A DNA stretch of 64,000 nucleotides from Sagittula stellata E-37 (GTDB lineage Bacteria > Pseudomonadota > Alphaproteobacteria > Rhodobacterales > Rhodobacteraceae), in assembly GCF_039724765.1 (NCBI RefSeq), contig NZ_CP155729.1, positions 1,741,001 to 1,805,000 of the forward strand, given 5' to 3'. A program made the position numbers and the translations under genes. Every line of letters starts with the position of its first letter. Position 1 is the stretch's first letter. The notes under the pieces were generated by a model. The model was not told the origin of the DNA and did not search any database. It saw nothing but the letters and a program-made list of their open reading frames with translations. Shown here piece by piece: positions 36,350 through 44,014 of this stretch.

Positions 36350-37288
36350 TCAGTCGGACACGGCGTAGGCGTCTTCGAACCCGGACGACTTGATGGTTTT
36401 CAGGAGCTGCGCGCGCTCCGCCTCGGTCTGTGCAGGGCCAACGACAACGCGCCAGAACGGCTTGCTCTTCATCGTGCCGGGCTTGACGGTGGGCAGCATG
36501 CCTGCCTGACGCATGGCTGTCGCGGTGTTGTTGGCGTTCTCCTCGACCGAGAAGATGCCGATCTGCAGGTACGGTCGGGCGAGTTTCGAGGCCGCAGGGG
36601 GCTTCGGCGCTGCTGCGGGTTGCGCAACCGCGGCCGATGCGGGTTCGAGTGCCGCCGTCTGTACCGGCATGATGCTGTCGTCAGCCGTGGACGACGCGGT
36701 GTCGAGCGCGCGCGAGGCGCTGTCCAGCACCGGGTCCAGTGCGCCTTCGGTCACGTCAGGAGCAGAAGGCAGGGCGCCGCCGGCTGCCATCGCCAAGGGG
36801 TCGGCCTGGGCGTCTTCCGGTGCCTTCATCTCTTCGCGGCGCAGCGCGACGACGTCGAGGTTGGCCGGTGCGCCCGCCAGCATGCCGATGGCCGCGGCCG
36901 CGTCGGAGGACACCTGAATGCGCGGACCGGGCGACGACCGCTCCTTGCGGAACAATGCGCCGATGACGAACTTGCCGTTCGCCGTGTTGCGGATGATCGT
37001 GCGTTCCGGCTCTTCGACGTCGGGGTGTGCGACCCAGACTCCGCCCAGCGACGGACGTCCGTCCCAGAGACCCGCTTCCTTGGCCGAGAAGATTTCCGGC
37101 GCTTCTACGTCCCGCTCGGTCGCCAGGGCGCCTCCCGGTGCGGATGCGGCGCGCGACACCTGCTGGCCATCGCCCTTGGGCTTGAGGAAACCCGGCATCT
37201 GCCCCTCGGAACATCCGGTTACGACCAACAGGGCGCTTACCATCACGGACGCTCGCAGGGTTCTGCCTTTGGAAGAAAGACTGCTCAT
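36350..37288 (-). CDS. SPOR-domain lipoprotein
   Basis: A 312-residue protein with a lipobox (VVTGC, Cys about residue 26) so probably anchored in the outer membrane. The central part is Pro/Ala-rich and low-complexity. The C-terminal 75 residues (YLQIGIFSVEENANNTATAMRQAG...WRVVVGPAQTEAE) form a SPOR domain, which binds denuded glycan strands at the septum. An RlpA-like relation is possible from the position before dacC, but no clear double-psi barrel catalytic residues are seen. The start is MSSLSSKG at 37288. Confidence 0.8.
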   Translation of the reverse strand: MSSLSSKGRTLRASVMVSALLVVTGCSEGQMPGFLKPKGDGQQVSRAASAPGGALATERDVEAPEIFSAKEAGLWDGRPSLGGVWVAHPDVEEPERTIIRNTANGKFVIGALFRKERSSPGPRIQVSSDAAAAIGMLAGAPANLDVVALRREEMKAPEDAQADPLAMAAGGALPSAPDVTEGALDPVLDSASRALDTASSTADDSIMPVQTAALEPASAAVAQPAAAPKPPAASKLARPYLQIGIFSVEENANNTATAMRQAGMLPTVKPGTMKSKPFWRVVVGPAQTEAERAQLLKTIKSSGFEDAYAVSD

Positions 37289-37505
37289 CTTGTGCCTCGT
37301 GCCTCTTGTGCCGCGTGTTACGCGGCGCCGCACCGGTTATCCGGCAACAGCTTTGATCTGCCTCTGATCGGGCTCTGACGTCCCTTGTTCCGCTGGAGAG
37401 TAACGTTTTGGGATCGGTCTGAAAAGCCTGCATCGTTCCAATGCGCGGTTTTTCCGTCGTGCGTGCTTTCAGAATCGTTTTTCAGGGGGTATCGATGCCC
37501 GCCAC

Positions 37506-37595
37506 GGAGGTTTGGCAGAGTGGTCGATTGCGGCGGTCTTGAAAACCGTTGGGCGTGAGAGCGTCCCCAGGGTTCGAATCCCTGAGCCTCCGCCA
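37506..37595 (+). tRNA. tRNA-Ser (anticodon UGA)
   Basis: A 90-nt class II tRNA. The acceptor stem 37506-37512 pairs with 37585-37591 (one G-U), with G as discriminator and encoded CCA at 37593-37595. The anticodon TGA is at 37540-37542, the T-loop is GGTTCGAATCC, and a long variable arm confirms serine. Confidence 0.95.
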
Positions 37596-37638
37596 CAACC
37601 CATTGGAATGCTGCGGTCGTATTGTCGGAGTGGCGCGT

Positions 37639-38490
37639 TCAGGGACGTCGTTGGAACAGAATGACCAGCAGCGCCAGCAGCGACGAGCCCAGCATCAGCA
37701 GCAGCGACACGGCATTGAGCAGCGGAGTAGAGCCCTCTTTCAGCCGGTCGAACATGGCGATGGTCAGTGGCGCGTCGGAGCCCACCAGCATGAGCGTGGT
37801 GTTGAAGTTCTCGAAGCTCATCAGGAAGGCCACGACAACGGCGCCGATCATCGCGGGCGCGAGGAAGGGCAGGGTGATCGTCCGCACCGCCGTCAGCCGG
37901 TCCGCGCCAAGGTTCAGCGCCGCCTCTTCCAGCGTGCGGTCGAACTTTTGCAGCCGCGCCGAAATGACAAGGGTGGCGATCGTGGTGATAAAGCTGAACT
38001 GCCCCAGGATCACCAGCAAGAGCCCCGGCCGCAGCGCCTGGATGTCCATCTGAGCCAGGTCCCAGATGCCATTGGCCAGCGTCGAGGAAAACACCAGGAT
38101 CGAGATGCCCAGCACGATCCCCGGGATCACCAGCGGCAGCAGCATCAGCACGTAAAGCACGGATTTGCCGCGAAAGTCGTAGCGGTTGAAGAGGAAGGCA
38201 TTGGTCGTGCCCACCGCCACCGACAGCACAGCCACACAGAGCGCCACGAGGGCCGAGGTGCCGACCGCGCGCAGGATGCCGCGTTCGTGGAAAACGCCGA
38301 TCTGCGGCCGCTCGGCGCCGAAGAACCAGTTCCAGGTAAACCCCTCCCAGGGCAGCGACGGGAACTGGCTGTCGTTGAAGGCAAAGACCGCCACCACCGT
38401 CAGCGGCAGCGCGAGGTAGAGGAAAAAGAGCGCCACGTAGCCGGCATAGACCAGTCGGAAGGCGCGCGAGGAAGGTATCGTCGGGATCAT
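37639..38490 (-). CDS. ABC transporter permease, PotC-like
   Basis: A 283-residue inner-membrane permease with about six TM segments and the EAA loop (EEAALNLGADRLTAVRTITLP). It resembles PotC/PotI of spermidine/putrescine importers. It is the last gene of a four-gene operon; its ATG overlaps the stop of the first permease by 4 nt (ATGA at 38487-38490). Confidence 0.87.
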   Translation of the reverse strand: MIPTIPSSRAFRLVYAGYVALFFLYLALPLTVVAVFAFNDSQFPSLPWEGFTWNWFFGAERPQIGVFHERGILRAVGTSALVALCVAVLSVAVGTTNAFLFNRYDFRGKSVLYVLMLLPLVIPGIVLGISILVFSSTLANGIWDLAQMDIQALRPGLLLVILGQFSFITTIATLVISARLQKFDRTLEEAALNLGADRLTAVRTITLPFLAPAMIGAVVVAFLMSFENFNTTLMLVGSDAPLTIAMFDRLKEGSTPLLNAVSLLLMLGSSLLALLVILFQRRP

Positions 38491-39344
38491 CCCATCGTCT
38501 CCTTCAATGTACGGCCCGTGAGGCGCAGCATGCCCCAGACGATCACGGAGCTCAGCACCAGCAGCATGAAGCCGAAGGCGGCGCCAAGTTCCCAGTTCGA
38601 TCGCACGATGAACTGGTTGTAGATCATCTCGGTGAACCACAGGCTGTCCTTGCCGCCCAGCATGGTCGGCGTCAGGTAATTGCCGAGGCTCAGCATGAAG
38701 ACCACGATGCAGCCCGACACGATGCCGGGCATGGCATGGGGGATGATGATCTCGCGCAGCACCGAAAGACCGGAACCACCAAGGTCATAGCCCGCTTCGA
38801 TCACGCTGTCGTCCAGGCTTTCCAGCGTCGTGACAAGCGGCACCACCATGAACAGCATCGAGGTATAGACGAGGCCGACCATCATCGTGGCATCGGTGTA
38901 AAGCATCTCGACCGGCTGATCGGCAAGGCCCGTCCATTGCAAAAGGTTCGACACGATCCCGGTCTCGCGCAGCAGAATCATCCAGCCGAAGGTGCGCACC
39001 AGCTCCGAGACGTAGAACGGGATCAGGCAGAGCATGAAAAGCACCTGTTGCAGCCGCCCCTTGGCCATCTTGGCGATGTAATAGGCGACCGGAAAGGCGA
39101 TCAGCAGCGTGATCGCCGTCGCCAGTACCGACATGACCGCCGTGCGCGCGAAGGTCCGCAGGTAGAGCGGTTCGGTCAGCGCCTTTTCGTATTGCGTGAG
39201 GCTGCGGTCGTAGACGCCGAAACTGACGCGTTCGCGCAGGCTGATCAGCAGCATGTCGATATGCGGGATGATGATCAGCAGGCCCAGCCACAGCACAAGG
39301 GGCGTCAGCAGCAGGTAGAAGGCGATGCGGGACTGGCTGCGCAT
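38487..39344 (-). CDS. ABC transporter permease, PotB-like
   Basis: A 285-residue permease with about six TM segments and an EAA loop (IEAGYDLGGSGLSVLREIIIP). It is of the PotB/PotH type and forms the membrane channel with the PotC-like permease. The start at 39344 (MRSQSRIAFYLL) overlaps the ATPase stop by one base (TGATG). Confidence 0.87.
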   Translation of the reverse strand: MRSQSRIAFYLLLTPLVLWLGLLIIIPHIDMLLISLRERVSFGVYDRSLTQYEKALTEPLYLRTFARTAVMSVLATAITLLIAFPVAYYIAKMAKGRLQQVLFMLCLIPFYVSELVRTFGWMILLRETGIVSNLLQWTGLADQPVEMLYTDATMMVGLVYTSMLFMVVPLVTTLESLDDSVIEAGYDLGGSGLSVLREIIIPHAMPGIVSGCIVVFMLSLGNYLTPTMLGGKDSLWFTEMIYNQFIVRSNWELGAAFGFMLLVLSSVIVWGMLRLTGRTLKETMG

Positions 39345-40429
39345 CAGCTTGCCCCGAAGCAGGTCGCCTGGCCCGCGCCCCAACCGATATGCACCTTGTC
39401 GCCGCGCTTGAGCGCGGCGAATTCGCCGGACTGCGGCAGGGTCACCTCGAGCGTTTCGCCGGCCGCATCCTCGACCAGCACGCGGCTGGCGGCGCCGTTG
39501 AACAACAGGCTCGTCACCGTGCCCTCGAGCCGGTTGTCAAAGCCCGACAGCGCCTCGGCACTGGCGGCAAGCCGGATGGATTCGGGGCGCACGAAGATCT
39601 CGGCCCTGTCGCCCTCGGCCAGGGTGGCCCCGGTGGCCCGCATGGCCAGCCCGCTGTCGGTACGCAGCTGCACCGCGCCGGCCTCCGCCCGTTCGACCCG
39701 GCCGGTCCAGCGGTTCGACTCGCCGATGAAACCGGCGACAAAGGGGGTGTCGGGGCGGTAGTAGAGGTCCTGGCCCGTGCCCACCTGCTCGAACCGGCCG
39801 GCATTCATCACGGCGATCTGGTCCGACATGACCAGCGCTTCGGACTGGTCGTGGGTGATATAGACAAAGGTGGTGTCGAAGGCGGCTTGCAGCGCCTTGA
39901 GTTCGACCTTCATGTGTTCGCGCAGTTTGAGGTCCAGCGCGCCAAGCGGTTCGTCCAGCAGCAGTACGTCCGGCTCAAGCACCATGCAGCGGGCAATGGC
40001 CACGCGCTGCTTTTGCCCGCCCGACAGCTCGTCGACCTTGCGCGCGCCGATGCCCGGCAGCCCAATCCGGTCGAGCGCTTCATCGACCTTGCGGGCGATC
40101 TCGGGTTTGGCCATGCCGCGGCGGCGCAACCCGTAGCCGATGTTCTCGGCAATCGTCATCATGGGGAAAAGGGCCAGATGCTGGAACACCATGTTCACCG
40201 GGCGTTTGTTCGGGGGCGTGTCCAGCACCGAGCCGCCCTTGATCCGGATATCGCCCGAACTGGGGTCGAGGAACCCCGCGATCATCCGCATGATCGTGGT
40301 CTTGCCGCAGCCCGAAGGCCCGAGGATCGAAAAGAAGCTGCCCGGCGGCACCGAGAAAGAGACGTTGTGGACAGCGGTCGTATCGCCGAAACGTTTGACG
40401 AGGTCGGCGCATTCCAGATCAGGGGTCAT
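39344..40429 (-). CDS. ABC transporter ATPase, PotA-like
   Basis: A 361-residue ATPase. Walker A is GPSGCGKTT, the signature LSGGQKQRVAIAR, and Walker B VLLLDEPLGALD. The C-terminal 110 residues form a TOBE domain, typical of PotA-type importers. It energises the polyamine-type permeases encoded downstream. Confidence 0.9.
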   Translation of the reverse strand: MTPDLECADLVKRFGDTTAVHNVSFSVPPGSFFSILGPSGCGKTTIMRMIAGFLDPSSGDIRIKGGSVLDTPPNKRPVNMVFQHLALFPMMTIAENIGYGLRRRGMAKPEIARKVDEALDRIGLPGIGARKVDELSGGQKQRVAIARCMVLEPDVLLLDEPLGALDLKLREHMKVELKALQAAFDTTFVYITHDQSEALVMSDQIAVMNAGRFEQVGTGQDLYYRPDTPFVAGFIGESNRWTGRVERAEAGAVQLRTDSGLAMRATGATLAEGDRAEIFVRPESIRLAASAEALSGFDNRLEGTVTSLLFNGAASRVLVEDAAGETLEVTLPQSGEFAALKRGDKVHIGWGAGQATCFGAS

Positions 40430-40478
40430 GTGAAGTCCGTTGAGTGGGGCGGCCCCGCGCAGGGACCGCCCGGTGTCA

Positions 40479-41540
40479 TCAGTTGGCGGCCTGGACGCGA
40501 TCCAGCACTTCGCCCTCGATCTGTTCGAGGCCGGCGGGGACGGGCGGATACCACTTGATGTTGTCGACCGCTTCGGGCGGGAAGCTGGCCTGATACTTGG
40601 CTTTCAGGCTGTCCTCGACATATTCGTCCGCGCCGGCGGACGCGGTGAAGTTACCGACAGCATCGGTGATCTTTGCCGCGATTTCGGGCTGCATGACAAA
40701 GTTGATCCACTCATAGGCCACGTCATCGGCCTGCCCCTTGGCGGGCAGCACGAAGGTGTCGATCCACCCCAGCGCGCCGGATGCGGGCGCGACGAAGGTG
40801 ATGTCGGCATTGTCGTCGTTCAGCTTCCAGCCGCCGGTGTCCCAGGCCATCGACGCGGTCACTTCGCCCGAGCGTACCAGGTTCATCAACTCATCGCCGC
40901 CGCCCCAGTAGGTTTTGACGTTGGCCTTGCACTCGGTCAGCTTGGCTTCGACCTTTTCCATGATTTCCTTGTACTTCGCCTCATCGCCGTAGGCGGCGAA
41001 GGGGTCTTCGCCCATGGCAAAGGCAAAGCCGATCAGCGTCGGGCGCTTGAGGCGGTAGGACACCTTGCCCGCCACTTCGGGCGCGCAGAGGTCGGTGTAA
41101 TCCTTGACCACGTCGCCTGCCTCGGCGGTGTTCAGCACCAGGCCCGAGGTGCCCCAGACATGCGGCACGCCGTAGACGTCGCCGTTCACGGTGGTGTTCT
41201 CCATCGTGGCCTTCAGCATCGAGGGGATGAAGAGGTCCTGATCCAGCTTGGAGACATCCATCGGCTTGTAGATGCCGAACTCCATCTGTGGGCCCATCAC
41301 GCGGTCCTGGCTGGGCTGCGCGAGGTCGAACCCGCCGCCGCCGGTGGCGCGCAGCTTGGCGATCATTTCCTCGTTGTTCGATTTGGTCACCTCGACCGTG
41401 TGGCCGGTCTGTTCCTCGAACATGGCGACGACATCGTCGGGCGCGTATCCGCCCCAGGTCAGGAGGCGCAGCGTGTCGGCCTGCGCCACGGAAGCGAGAC
41501 CCGCCAGCACGGTCGTGGCCAGCATAAGGGTTCTGGTCAT
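40479..41540 (-). CDS. Polyamine-type ABC substrate-binding protein
   Basis: A 353-residue periplasmic binding protein with a signal peptide (MTRTLMLATTVLAGLASVAQA). The mature start DTLRLLTWGGYAPDDVVAMFE and the motif GVPHVWGTSGLVLN are of the PotD/PotF class. The precise ligand (putrescine, spermidine or another amine) cannot be fixed. It is first in the operon, with GAGAGGA upstream of the ATG at 41540, and is divergent from the LuxR-hydrolase regulator. Confidence 0.85.
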   Translation of the reverse strand: MTRTLMLATTVLAGLASVAQADTLRLLTWGGYAPDDVVAMFEEQTGHTVEVTKSNNEEMIAKLRATGGGGFDLAQPSQDRVMGPQMEFGIYKPMDVSKLDQDLFIPSMLKATMENTTVNGDVYGVPHVWGTSGLVLNTAEAGDVVKDYTDLCAPEVAGKVSYRLKRPTLIGFAFAMGEDPFAAYGDEAKYKEIMEKVEAKLTECKANVKTYWGGGDELMNLVRSGEVTASMAWDTGGWKLNDDNADITFVAPASGALGWIDTFVLPAKGQADDVAYEWINFVMQPEIAAKITDAVGNFTASAGADEYVEDSLKAKYQASFPPEAVDNIKWYPPVPAGLEQIEGEVLDRVQAAN

Positions 41541-42100
41541 GGGATATCCTCTCTGTCGTGTACTGTTGTTCCGGTCAGAATGCGCGCGCCGGACCAAATG
41601 GTCAAATTCTAGTTCGGCACGAAACGCTTCCTTGTCCTCCTGAATTGCGAAACCGCCGTGACAGTTTTTGAAATGACGCAGTGTCCCGCGCCCGTTGGCC
41701 GGGAGCCGTCGGTAGTATCCACTAATGGCAAGGAGCGATCCGCTTTCTGCGGGCGGGCAGGGAGCGTTTGGACTGACCGACCTCGCCTGACGGTTGCATT
41801 GATGGGGTGCAGCGTGCCGCTTGCGCGATTGCCCGGCGGCTCTGCGATCATCGGATTGAGGCGCGCAAGGTGCTTCGCATCGCGATCGGTCGGCGCGGAC
41901 GGGTCGCACCTTCAAACGGCGTAAACCGGCAGATCGGCCGCCGCGCCCCGGCTTCGCAGGTCGCTGCTCCGGTTCTCGGTGCTGGACCGGGCCAGCGGCG
42001 CTTCCGCCGCGACGAATGTTGCATCTGGCCCTTGCTTATTGCTAAGTCCCTGAGAACGCCGCATAGTTGTCGGAACTCATGTGACGTGTATGCGAGAACG
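41541..42100. promoter_or_regulatory. Divergent promoter region between the importer and the LuxR-hydrolase gene
   Basis: 560 bp without a credible gene; the regulator frame stays open back to 41807 but lacks an RBS there. It must hold the divergent promoters. I see no clear operator or terminator. Confidence 0.4.
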
Positions 42101-43849
42101 ATGAAAGACCAGGATGCCACGCCGCCCGATATCAGCGGCAAGCTGCTGCAGTTCCTCGATGCGGCGTATGAGGCCCCTTTCGATCCCGGCAACTTCGACG
42201 AGGTGATCGACAGCGCGGCGGCCTATCTGTTTGCCTCCGCCTCCGATCCGTTGCCTGCGTGGCACGTCCGGCAAGGTCTGCACGATCCGCTGATCGAGTC
42301 CCATTCGGCCCGGCTGCAGAGGATGCTCGAAGCGCAGGAAACCGACGTTCGGACGCGGCCGGAAGCTCTGGTGAAGAACCGGTTGGCGGCGCTGGTGATA
42401 GACCCTTCGGGAACCTGCATCGGCAATTCCAACGCCGCATCGTTGTTCGGCCTGACCTTCCCCTGCGAGCTGGAAGACCTGCGCTTTTCCGGCGATACGG
42501 CGGCGCTTCTGCGCCGCATGCTGGCCGACACCCGGCGCAATGTACCGATGGAGACCGATGCCGCCGTGCTTGAGATGCCGGATGGCGAGCGTTTCGTCGC
42601 GCGCATCACCCAGCATCAGCACGTGGACCCGGACAGCGGCGAATCGTGCAGCGGGCTGGCGGTGACGATCGCGCGGGTTGCCTGGGGCGACGACAGCCTG
42701 CCCCTCATCCAGGGCGCCTTCGGTCTTTCGACCTCCGAATCCGAGGTGTTGCTGGAAATCCTGCGCGGTCGGAGCCACGCGGAAATCGCCGAACTGCGGG
42801 GGCGGAGCGTCGAGACGATCCGCAGCCAGGCGAAGGCGATCCTGGGCAAGACAGGCTTTGCCCGGATGCCGCAACTGATTGCGATCCTGAACCAGATGGC
42901 GTTGTTTTCGGAGCCCGGCATCGTGCCGGAGGCAGAGGCCCATGTGCCCGCGATGCCCGACGCCCTGCGGCTGGACGTGGGGGAGGGACGGCGCCTGGCC
43001 TACCGCCAGTTCGGCCGTGTTGGGGGAATGCCCGTGCTCTTCGTGCACGGCTACATCACGGGTCCCTATTTCAACGCACCGTTGGTCGACGGGTTTTCGT
43101 CCATGGGTCTCGACGTGCTGGCACCGTCGCGCCCGGGGTTCGGACAATCCTCGGTGCCGCGCGACTGGGACGCCTATGACGACGTGGTCGTCGCTGACGC
43201 TCTGGCGCTGGCCGAAGCGCGTTTCGGCGAACCGGTTCTGATCGTTGCACACCAGGGCGGAGTCAGCCATGCCTGCCGGATCGCCCGGGCGCTGGGGCCC
43301 CGCTGCCGGGGCATGCTGATGGTGAGCGCGGGCATTCCCATCGACGACGCGCGGCACGTCCGCCACATGAATCGTCAGACCCGGGTCGCGGCCATCGCGG
43401 CGCGCTACACGCCGTCGATGTTTGCGATGTTGCTCAGGATCGGGATCGCGCAGTTCAACCGGATCGGCCATGTCGCCTACCTGAACAAGTACTTCCAGGG
43501 CTCGCACGCCGACATCGAAGCGTTGAAGCGGCCGGACATCCTCGACCTCTACCGCCGCAGCGTGCACCACATGATCACGCAGGGCACGCGGCACATGGTG
43601 ACGGACGGGCGCGCGGCGATGGCGGACTGGGGCGGCGACTACAAGGCACTGGGCGTTCCGATCCGCTGGTTGCACGGGAGCGCCGATCCGGTCATGGAGG
43701 TGAGCTTTGTCGAGGAGTGGGCAAAGGCGCATGGCCACGACCCCGTGGACATCGTGGAAGGCGGCGCGAACAGCATGCTGTGGCTACACGCGGACCGCGT
43801 CCTGCAAGCCTTGGCAGGACTGATCGAAGATACGGAAAACGATGGATAA
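42101..43849 (+). CDS. LuxR-type HTH protein fused to an alpha/beta-hydrolase domain
   Basis: A 582-residue fusion. Residues 1-200 may be a PAS-like sensor segment (RLAALVIDPSGTCIGNSNAASLFG). Residues about 203-265 form a LuxR-type HTH (GLSTSESEVLLEILRGRSHAEIAELRGRSVETIRSQ). From about 290 an alpha/beta-hydrolase fold follows (LFVHGYITGPYF, SRPGFGQSS). The nucleophile elbow reads AHQGG with Gln (Q385) in place of Ser, so the domain is probably a ligand sensor rather than an enzyme. The start is ATG 42101. The likely targets are its divergent ABC importer or the surface-protein gene downstream. Confidence 0.8.
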   Translation: MKDQDATPPDISGKLLQFLDAAYEAPFDPGNFDEVIDSAAAYLFASASDPLPAWHVRQGLHDPLIESHSARLQRMLEAQETDVRTRPEALVKNRLAALVIDPSGTCIGNSNAASLFGLTFPCELEDLRFSGDTAALLRRMLADTRRNVPMETDAAVLEMPDGERFVARITQHQHVDPDSGESCSGLAVTIARVAWGDDSLPLIQGAFGLSTSESEVLLEILRGRSHAEIAELRGRSVETIRSQAKAILGKTGFARMPQLIAILNQMALFSEPGIVPEAEAHVPAMPDALRLDVGEGRRLAYRQFGRVGGMPVLFVHGYITGPYFNAPLVDGFSSMGLDVLAPSRPGFGQSSVPRDWDAYDDVVVADALALAEARFGEPVLIVAHQGGVSHACRIARALGPRCRGMLMVSAGIPIDDARHVRHMNRQTRVAAIAARYTPSMFAMLLRIGIAQFNRIGHVAYLNKYFQGSHADIEALKRPDILDLYRRSVHHMITQGTRHMVTDGRAAMADWGGDYKALGVPIRWLHGSADPVMEVSFVEEWAKAHGHDPVDIVEGGANSMLWLHADRVLQALAGLIEDTENDG

Positions 43850-44014
43850 ACGTCGTCATTCACCCTTGAGGGTGATGCGGTGCTCGGCGGAGTCCGTTAA
43901 CCGTCCTGCTTAGGCAGGACCGAGCAGTCCATCCACCTGATTTCTCAGGCTTCGCCCGTGTGGAAGCGGACCCGTTCGTCATTGCCGCAGACTTGATTTT
44001 GAGACGGATTTACC

